Origin: Methanocorpusculum sp.
Lineage (GTDB): Archaea > Halobacteriota > Methanomicrobia > Methanomicrobiales > Methanocorpusculaceae
Reading direction: 5' to 3'
Length of the DNA: 19,215 bases
Assembly: GCA_029987245.1 (NCBI GenBank)
Contig: DALTWG010000033.1
Coordinates: 1-19,215 of the forward strand
Part shown: piece after piece, positions 14,509 through 19,215 of the stretch
Layout: each line of letters opens with the position of its first letter
Numbering within the stretch: the first letter of the stretch is position 1
The notes under the pieces: model-generated
The model's database searches: none
Told to the model about the DNA's origin: nothing
Seen by the model: the letters and a program-made list of their open reading frames with translations, nothing else
Program-made: the position numbers and the translations under genes

Positions 14509-14615
14509 CTCTCCGACAAGCGCTAAACGTTTCAGGAGCAGATAAGCATCAGTGCTCCAGCGGGTCATCATTTTTTTCATCAGCAGACCCGATAGTTCAT
14601 CACACGCTAATACCG
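14509..14615 (-). other. Intron of tRNA-Trp (107 nt, position 37/38)
   Basis: The borders follow from the bulge-helix-bulge fold. Inside, intron nt 2-5 and 8-11 (GG.. and AGCG) can pair with the 3' end (CGCT..TC), extending the outer helix. The length is close to the roughly 100-nt tRNA-Trp introns of haloarchaea and far longer than ordinary archaeal tRNA introns, because it carries a guide RNA. Confidence 0.93.
14549..14603 (-). ncRNA. Intron-encoded box C/D RNA for tRNA-Trp positions 34 and 39
   Basis: Box C GTGATGA (14603-14597), D' CTGA (14583-14580), C' ATGATGA (14571-14565) and D CTGA (14552-14549) are in the right order. The guides are 13 nt (C to D') and 12 nt (C' to D). The fifth base upstream of box D is a G opposite C34, in a 10-bp duplex running from G31 through the anticodon into intron bases 1-3. 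The fifth base upstream of D' is a G opposite C39, in a 7-8 bp duplex. This matches the known intron guide of euryarchaeal pre-tRNA-Trp, which directs 2'-O-methylation at 34 and 39. The fit of both guides to those sites makes chance unlikely. Confidence 0.9.
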
Positions 14616-14667
14616 CTGGAGCCCGTCGCCCTTCCGAACTAGGCCACGACCCCGGTATTACCCATAC

Positions 14668-14691
14668 ATATTGTACGCAAAACAATATAAG
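14668..14691 (-). promoter_or_regulatory. tRNA-Trp promoter with inverted repeat
   Basis: On the minus strand CTTATATT (14691-14684) is a good TATA box about 35 nt before the first tRNA base, giving a leader of about 10 nt. ATATTGT (14668-14674) and ACAATAT (14682-14688) form a perfect 7-bp inverted repeat that overlaps the TATA box. Confidence 0.55.
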
Positions 14692-14707
14692 AATTGTGTT
14701 TGACCCC

Positions 14708-14983
14708 TTACTTCTTCACCCGCAGAAATTTCCCGTCGCCGATATATTTTGCGATATCGCCGTTTTCCATCTGGTAAATCCGCCCGACCTCGAGTCCCGC
14801 ATACGGGTCTTCTCCGCCCAAAGCCGCCTCAGCGCCGGCCGCTGCCCCGGCGCCCGCAGCTTCCCGCGCTTTGGCAGCGCGGCGCGCCTTGTATTTTGTA
14901 TCCAGCTTTTTGGTAACCACAATTAAAATCATGCTGATAATAATCAATACCACGCCAAGCAGGAAAATGAGCCAGTCATCCAT
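14708..14983 (-). CDS. Small membrane-anchored protein, unknown function
   Basis: The 91-residue product opens with one strong membrane helix (WLIFLLGVVLIIISMILIVV, residues 4-23), followed by a basic stretch (KKLDTKYKARRAAKAR), an Ala/Gly-rich linker (about 40-57) and a compact C-terminal part (GLEVGRIYQMENGDIAKYIGDGKFLRVKK) that looks like a small beta domain. The positive charges after the helix place the C-terminus in the cytoplasm. It follows the asparagine-synthase-like gene with a 6-base gap on the same strand, so the two are probably co-transcribed. I do not recognise the family. A tether or accessory role for the neighbouring enzyme is only a guess. Confidence 0.78.
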   Translation of the reverse strand: MDDWLIFLLGVVLIIISMILIVVTKKLDTKYKARRAAKAREAAGAGAAAGAEAALGGEDPYAGLEVGRIYQMENGDIAKYIGDGKFLRVKK

Positions 14984-14989
14984 GAATAC

Positions 14990-15931
14990 TTATTCGCCTC
15001 CGCTGCTCTTCAATAATTCGATGAGCCCGGGCGTGCCCCGCACGCCCTGCTCCTTCGCGATTTTAGCCAGCAGCTTTGAAACACCGCTGCCGTACTGCAT
15101 TGCCTTTTTCGGCCTCCAGGCAATATCCGCCGGCAGAAATTCTTCTGCCGCGCGGCGAAGCGCGATTTTGCGCAGGTCACCCGACACCAGTGCTTCAGGC
15201 GAAAGAGCGCGCGCTACTGACACAACACGCTCATCCATAAAGGGCAGCGAATACCACACGCCGAAAAGACCTGCAACAGCCCCGTCGCGGGCCCGCTGCC
15301 CTTCCAGGAGCCTAAAATCCGCGTCCAAATCCGCGCGCAAATCTGTTGAGCGGCCGTAACGCGCGTAACCTGCGAAAAGCTCATCCGCCGCCTGACCGGT
15401 AAGAATCCGGGACGCACCGCGGGATTGCGCGAGACGGGCTATGAAATAGCCCGACAGCGCAATCTCAAGCGACACCGCGTCTTTGGACGGAATCGCGGCA
15501 AAAACCGCGGGAAGCGCGGCCTCGACTTCATCCTTCGTAATCGTGTGCACGAAAAGCTGTAATCCCGCTTCATCGGCGAAAATCTCCGCCTCCCGCACAT
15601 CAGACGAAGTATCCGTCCCGACGCAGATGGCAGGAAGACCCGCAAGCGCCGCAACAAGCGACGAATCCACCCCGCCTGACAAAGTCACTACGCCATCCGG
15701 CGAAACCCGCAGGGAAACAGCCTTTTGTATCGCATCAGCAAGCGCAAGCGGTGCAAAATGCGGCTCTGCGCGCCTGCATTCAGGCGCCGGAAAAATCCCG
15801 TATTTGTCCCGGATACTTAAATCCGGCGCATAAAACTCCCCGCCGCACGCACAAAGCTCATCCGGAGCGAGCGCCTCTGCCTCGGCCGCGCTCAACACAC
15901 GCCCGTTTTGCTCCACCCAGCCCTTTATCAC
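14990..15931 (-). CDS. Asparagine-synthase-like ATP-dependent enzyme without glutaminase domain
   Basis: The 313-residue protein holds the asparagine synthase C-terminal fold: PP-loop L84-SGGVDSS91 for ATP pyrophosphate, AICVGTD, and LTGQAADELFAGYARY (D183/E184) where asparagine synthases have the GxGADELFGGY motif. A further signature is the DERVV segment in the second half. The family activates a carboxylate with ATP and transfers an amine. The N-terminal glutamine amidotransferase domain of AsnB is missing; instead there are about 60 residues including CACGGEFY. It may use free ammonia, borrow ammonia from a partner, or modify a different substrate. Its start overlaps the stop of the COG1099 hydrolase by 4 bases (ATGA), which means coupled translation. 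I do not assign it as true asparagine synthetase. Confidence 0.82.
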   Translation of the reverse strand: MIKGWVEQNGRVLSAAEAEALAPDELCACGGEFYAPDLSIRDKYGIFPAPECRRAEPHFAPLALADAIQKAVSLRVSPDGVVTLSGGVDSSLVAALAGLPAICVGTDTSSDVREAEIFADEAGLQLFVHTITKDEVEAALPAVFAAIPSKDAVSLEIALSGYFIARLAQSRGASRILTGQAADELFAGYARYGRSTDLRADLDADFRLLEGQRARDGAVAGLFGVWYSLPFMDERVVSVARALSPEALVSGDLRKIALRRAAEEFLPADIAWRPKKAMQYGSGVSKLLAKIAKEQGVRGTPGLIELLKSSGGE

Positions 15932-16746
15932 AGCGAAAACTCAACCCCGTAGATTTTTTCAGGCACCCTTGACGCAACATGCCACAAATCCTCCTCCGTG
16001 ATAACCCCGGTTTGCAGATAATGCTGACACCGCCGCGGCACCGACCTTGCCCCGTTAATTGCCCCGGGCCGCGTCAAATCATCAATATAATCGCTTTCCA
16101 TCGTAAAATTGCGCTTCTCTTTAAACCACTGCTCTAAAAAAGGCTCGCGCACCGTTACCGACGGATGCAGCGGCGTCTCGCACGTTGCAAAATGCTTCAC
16201 CACCCGCGCCGGATGCATATTGTTTTCCCGCGCAAGGAGAGCAACGTCAGCGCAGGACGCAGATTCCGCGTGAATCTGCAGCGCGCAGTCAAGGCGCCCT
16301 GCAAGCGCAAGCGCATGACCAAGCACACGGTTTGACATATCCCATACCTCCTGCGAAACCGGATAATGCGGTCTGCCGGATTTTATCCCGATGCATTTTC
16401 CATCCCGCACATACTCCGCCGCAATATCAAGCCCCCCCTTCATCAGCGCCTCCGCCTCTGCGAGACTCATCCGCTCAAGCAGCCGCCCGACCTCCGCAGG
16501 GTGCACCCCTGCCATCACATAGCACTTGCATCCAAGCGCGCGCACCGCTTTGGCATCCTCCAGGGTTTCATCAAAGACCCGCCGGAAATCTTCCGGCGAA
16601 CGCGGCGTCACCTCGCAGGACCAGGACGGCAGCGTCACCAGAACAATATGCGTCCCCCCGGAACGCATAAACTCTTTGACCGCCTCAGGCCCCTTGCCGG
16701 TTCTGCGGCAGATATGAAAATGGTCATCGAGAATGGGCGCAGTCAT
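15928..16746 (-). CDS. TatD/COG1099-type metal-dependent TIM-barrel hydrolase
   Basis: The 272-residue protein begins PILDDHFHI, the HxH metal pair of the amidohydrolase superfamily. It continues with YVMAGVHPAEV, GIKSGRPHYPV, CALQIHAES (His ligand), RVVKHFA (His ligand) and MESDYIDD with the late Asp. Arrangement and length fit archaeal COG1099 predicted hydrolases, distant relatives of TatD. Where TatD enzymes have a metal-bridging Glu (GEIGLD), this protein has GIKSG, so the bridge may be a carbamylated lysine or the site may differ. The substrate is unknown. It sits 9 bases after mptD and overlaps the next gene by 4 bases, so it is part of one transcription unit. Confidence 0.86.
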   Translation of the reverse strand: MTAPILDDHFHICRRTGKGPEAVKEFMRSGGTHIVLVTLPSWSCEVTPRSPEDFRRVFDETLEDAKAVRALGCKCYVMAGVHPAEVGRLLERMSLAEAEALMKGGLDIAAEYVRDGKCIGIKSGRPHYPVSQEVWDMSNRVLGHALALAGRLDCALQIHAESASCADVALLARENNMHPARVVKHFATCETPLHPSVTVREPFLEQWFKEKRNFTMESDYIDDLTRPGAINGARSVPRRCQHYLQTGVITEEDLWHVASRVPEKIYGVEFSL

Positions 16747-16755
16747 GCACGTACC

Positions 16756-17079
16756 TTACTCGAGAATTTTCATCATCGGATAGCCGTTTTCAAACTTCAG
16801 CCCCGCCTTGCAGGTTGCATCCCCGTATTTTGTCTCGATAACCGCGTTGTACATCGCACCGGTTAATTCACTGTATCCGAACGGATTTTCATTCATCAGC
16901 GAGCGGTCGAGCGTTACATGAATGGAAGTCACATACGGCTGCAAAGAGACCGCGCTTTCGATTGCTTTTTCGACTTTGTCTGCTGTTGCCCGGGAAATCG
17001 GACATCCGACGAACTGATGATACAGTGCGCCAAGTTTTATCGCGGCCTCAAAGACCGCATTTTCTCTGTCGGTTGCCAT
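16756..17079 (-). CDS. mptD: Archaeal 7,8-dihydroneopterin aldolase (MptD, DUF372)
   Basis: The 107-residue protein matches the archaeal DUF372 family throughout: DRENAVFEAAIKLGALYHQF, the VEKAIESAVSLQPYV helix, PFGYSELTGAMYNAVI and the C-terminal NGYPMMKILE. MptD cleaves dihydroneopterin to 6-hydroxymethyl-dihydropterin and glycolaldehyde in the making of tetrahydromethanopterin, the C1 carrier of methanogenesis, and is unrelated to bacterial FolB. This is strong evidence that the host is a methanogen or related euryarchaeon. It is 13 bases downstream of mcm, with AAGGAG as ribosome site in the gap. The grouping with mcm looks like simple gene packing. Confidence 0.92.
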   Translation of the reverse strand: MATDRENAVFEAAIKLGALYHQFVGCPISRATADKVEKAIESAVSLQPYVTSIHVTLDRSLMNENPFGYSELTGAMYNAVIETKYGDATCKAGLKFENGYPMMKILE

Positions 17080-17092
17080 AGTGGATTACTCC

Positions 17093-19215
17093 TTAAATTA
17101 CTCCTATAGTTTTGTCTGCGCGCATAAATATTTCTCCGTTTGAGGAGAGTTGTTTGAGGGTTTTCATAATTTCATCTTCGGTGAACTTCTTTGCAATAAG
17201 GTCGCGAATCAGGTCATCGCGCTTAACCGGGGTTTCTTTGGGTATGCTTCTGAGATACTCTTTGATGGTCTTATAGAGCTGGCGCCCGGAATTGGAGGTG
17301 CTTGCCATAACCCGGTCGATATCAAACGACCCGGTCTTTGCGTCGTAGGCTACCTGTTTGAGGCAGGTGTCGACGATGGTTACAATCCGCTTTGCATCTT
17401 CGATGGTGATTTCATCCGAAAGACGCACCCGCGCGCTGGCTTCCGCCAGGCGCACCAGTGCTTCGAGCTGGCGGGCGGTGACCGGGACCGGCTTGTCTTT
17501 GTTTTCTTCGCCGGAGGCAAGGTCTCTGAGGCTGGTGTAGTATTCGACAAGCACTTTGTGGGCCTCATCCGACAGGAGGGGGAAGCAGTTGCGTTTTGCG
17601 TAGGCGAGGTATTTGCGCAGAAGCGTTGCGTCGATTTCGGCTGTTACCGGGGCGAGTTCGCGTTTGAAATAATCTTCGTCGGCGGCTTCCGGCAGGGGTT
17701 TTCTCTGGTGGTGCATCAGTTTTTCGCCGACGGAGTGCGACTTTAAGATGTGGTTTGCAATTGCAAGGTCGCGGTTTCTATCAGGCTGGTCTTTCATAAT
17801 GAAGATGAGGTCGAAACGGGACAGCAGCGACGGGGGCATGTTGACCTGCTCTGAGATGCTGGTGTATTCGTCGAAGCGGCCGAGTTTCGGGTTTGCGGCG
17901 CCTAATAGGCAGCAGCGGGTGCGAAGCGTTGCGCTGATGCCGGCTTTTGCCACGGAGATGGACTGTTGTTCCATTGCTTCGTGAAGCGATGAGCGGTCTT
18001 CTTTTTGCATTTTGTCCATTTCATCAACGGCGGCCATGCCTTTGTCGGCTAAGACAAGGGCTCCTGCTTCGAGTGTCCAGCGGCCGCCTTCGAGGTCGTC
18101 TTTGACGGCTGCGGCGGTTAAACCGGCGGATGAGGCGGATTTGCCTGAGGTGTATATGCCGCGGGGGGCGAGTTTGATGACGTAGCGCAACAGCTGGGAT
18201 TTTGCAATACCGGGGTCGCCGACTAAAAGAACGTGGATGTCTCCGCGCAGGGTGCTTCCATCGGGCATTTCTTTTGCGACGCCGCCGAAGAGCTGGAGCA
18301 TGATGGCTTCTTTTTCTTTTTCGAGGCCGTAGATGACGGGGGCGATGGAGCCGGAGATTTTGCGGTAGATGTCGGGGTCTTTGGCGAGTTTTTTAATTTG
18401 TTTTTCGTCTTCGTCGGTGATGTTGACTTCTTCGAATTCTTTGACGGAGATTTCGATGGAGTTGCATTCGAGGTACAGGTCAAAGACGGTGCTTTTCTGG
18501 CCGGCGATTACGCGCTGGACGCTTCGTAAGATGCCGTTCATTATGACGCGGTCGCCGGGGGTGACTTTGCCGCATATGTCGTCAATGCAGTCGATGTCGA
18601 AGTTCTGGGGTTGTTCTCCGCCGCGCAGTCCTTCGGGGGTTTCCTGGATTCTGAGTTTCTGGGAGTCGATGAAGGTGGATTTGGCGAGGACGAGTTCGAG
18701 GTGTTTCTGGGTGCATTCGGCGTTGCCGCATACGTCGGGTTCTTTGTAGGTGCCGTAGCTTTGTTCGAGGTAGGTGAGGTGGCCTGCGGCGCAGATGAAG
18801 GCGCCTTTGACGAGTCTGGGGCGGACTTCGGTGACGCGGCGGATGATGCCTTCGATGCTGATGAAGGTGCCGATGTGTTCGGAGCGGATGTCGCGGATTT
18901 TTATTTTGCGGGGGAGGTGGGTGAAGCGGATGTTGATTTTGCTGACGGCGTGTTCGGTGATGTCGTTGCCGTCGGTGTCTTTGATGGTGATGAGGCGGTG
19001 GGTGCGGATGGCGTCTTTGATGTCTTCGAGGACTTTGCCGGGGTGTTCGAGGAGGTCGTCGGCGAGGATTTTGCCGGTTTTGCCGTATTTTTCGAGGATG
19101 TCGCATTCTATTTCAAGGGAGCGGAGGCTGGGGTATTCGCGGGAGATTTTGTTGAGTTCGGTTTTGTATTTCTTTTTGAGGAAGGTGCCCCATTCCTCGG
19201 TGCGGTCGATGGGGG
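17093..19215 (-). CDS. mcm: MCM replicative helicase (5' end beyond window)
   Basis: The reading frame runs without a stop from the end of the window to 17093, giving 706 residues; only roughly the first 10-20 seem missing. The N-terminal part (EWGTFLKKKYKTEL...) is the MCM A domain. It is followed by a zinc site CAAGH...CGNAEC (C, H, C, C) and an OB fold. The AAA+ core has Walker A VGDPGIAKSQLL, Walker B VLADKGMAAVDEMDKM, sensor 1 LLGAANPKLGRF and the arginine finger LLSRFDLIF. A winged-helix domain closes the protein. The homohexamer unwinds DNA at the archaeal replication fork. An internal ATG at 18541 could be mistaken for the start, but the coding sequence upstream is clearly MCM. This is the first gene of the five-gene minus-strand run in the window. 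Confidence 0.97.
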   Translation of the reverse strand, partial: PIDRTEEWGTFLKKKYKTELNKISREYPSLRSLEIECDILEKYGKTGKILADDLLEHPGKVLEDIKDAIRTHRLITIKDTDGNDITEHAVSKINIRFTHLPRKIKIRDIRSEHIGTFISIEGIIRRVTEVRPRLVKGAFICAAGHLTYLEQSYGTYKEPDVCGNAECTQKHLELVLAKSTFIDSQKLRIQETPEGLRGGEQPQNFDIDCIDDICGKVTPGDRVIMNGILRSVQRVIAGQKSTVFDLYLECNSIEISVKEFEEVNITDEDEKQIKKLAKDPDIYRKISGSIAPVIYGLEKEKEAIMLQLFGGVAKEMPDGSTLRGDIHVLLVGDPGIAKSQLLRYVIKLAPRGIYTSGKSASSAGLTAAAVKDDLEGGRWTLEAGALVLADKGMAAVDEMDKMQKEDRSSLHEAMEQQSISVAKAGISATLRTRCCLLGAANPKLGRFDEYTSISEQVNMPPSLLSRFDLIFIMKDQPDRNRDLAIANHILKSHSVGEKLMHHQRKPLPEAADEDYFKRELAPVTAEIDATLLRKYLAYAKRNCFPLLSDEAHKVLVEYYTSLRDLASGEENKDKPVPVTARQLEALVRLAEASARVRLSDEITIEDAKRIVTIVDTCLKQVAYDAKTGSFDIDRVMASTSNSGRQLYKTIKEYLRSIPKETPVKRDDLIRDLIAKKFTEDEIMKTLKQLSSNGEIFMRADKTIGVI

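Larger units (their letters stand above)
14473..14653 (-). tRNA. trnW: tRNA-Trp (anticodon CCA) with intron
   Basis: The acceptor stem GGGGTCG (14653-14647) pairs perfectly with CGACCCC (14480-14474), discriminator A at 14473. The D arm is GCCT/GGGC. The anticodon stem ACGGG pairs with CCCGT (14507-14503), with loop C-T-CCA-G before the intron and A38 after it. The T arm is GTGAG-TTCAAAT-CTCAC. Removing the 107-nt intron leaves a 74-nt tRNA; the 3' CCA is not encoded. The junctions form a textbook bulge-helix-bulge: helix C32-U33-C34-C35 with intron GGAG, bulge A36-G37-C (cut after G37), bulge A-G-A38 (cut before A38). The tRNA lies on the same strand just after a small membrane protein gene and has its own TATA box. 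Confidence 0.97.

Noticed and set aside
14473..14653. Reading the tRNA region as an attachment site of an integrated element
   Set aside because: No direct repeat of the tRNA 3' end and no integrase are visible in the window.
18582..19106. 174-residue minus-strand frame made mostly of Arg, His and Pro
   Set aside because: Out-of-frame reading of the mcm 5' half; the true frame shows the MCM N-terminal domain and zinc motif without stops.
1..19215. CRISPR array, insertion sequence or phage genes
   Set aside because: No spaced direct repeats, transposase, integrase or phage structural genes were seen; the only tandem repeat is coding.

Overview
The window is a piece of a methanogenic archaeon's chromosome, most likely order Methanomicrobiales; a Methanocorpusculum-like genus is a guess from gene content and mid GC. 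The support is an MCM helicase, the archaeal dihydroneopterin aldolase of methanopterin synthesis (MptD), form III RuBisCO with ribose-1,5-bisphosphate isomerase, archaeal UMP kinase, a cell-surface protein with an archaeal-type C-terminal anchor, and a tRNA-Trp split by a bulge-helix-bulge intron. Short T-tracts and TATA boxes about 25-30 nt upstream of start codons also fit archaeal transcription.

Left part, plus strand (1-6188): the 3' part of a large surface protein (GLUG, BspA-like, InlB-type repeats, TPTS linker, PGF-pre-PGF-like domain, C-terminal membrane anchor), then a three-gene signalling cassette: a REC + HD-GYP-like protein with eroded metal ligands, a membrane hybrid histidine kinase (HisKA-HATPase-REC-HPt), and a REC protein with a putative winged-helix output domain. 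The last two overlap by 8 nt. Next come 359 bases without a convincing gene but with four hairpins in a row (6189-6547).

Middle (6548-9860): a small two-helix membrane protein diverges from a lone EctB-like diaminobutyrate aminotransferase, with a 7+7 bp palindrome between them. A DUF234-type archaeal ATPase follows, preceded by a long near-perfect inverted repeat.

Right part, minus strand (9875-19215): (a) the two-gene e2b2-rbcL unit of the archaeal AMP/nucleoside salvage pathway, apparently read from a leaderless promoter; (b) pyrH followed by a small HicB-like/HicA-like pair that looks like a toxin-antitoxin module; (c) a DUF3800 protein; (d) tRNA-Trp(CCA) with a 107-nt intron holding a box C/D RNA, whose two guide segments register exactly on C34 and C39 of its own tRNA; (e) a tightly packed run in transcription order mcm, mptD, COG1099 hydrolase, asparagine-synthase-like protein, small membrane protein, leading into tRNA-Trp.

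The best supported unusual element is the intron-encoded guide RNA. The type is known from other Euryarchaeota, but here position 39 is C instead of U, and the two guides prefer different splicing states. The least explained stretch is the structured intergenic region at 6248-6473.
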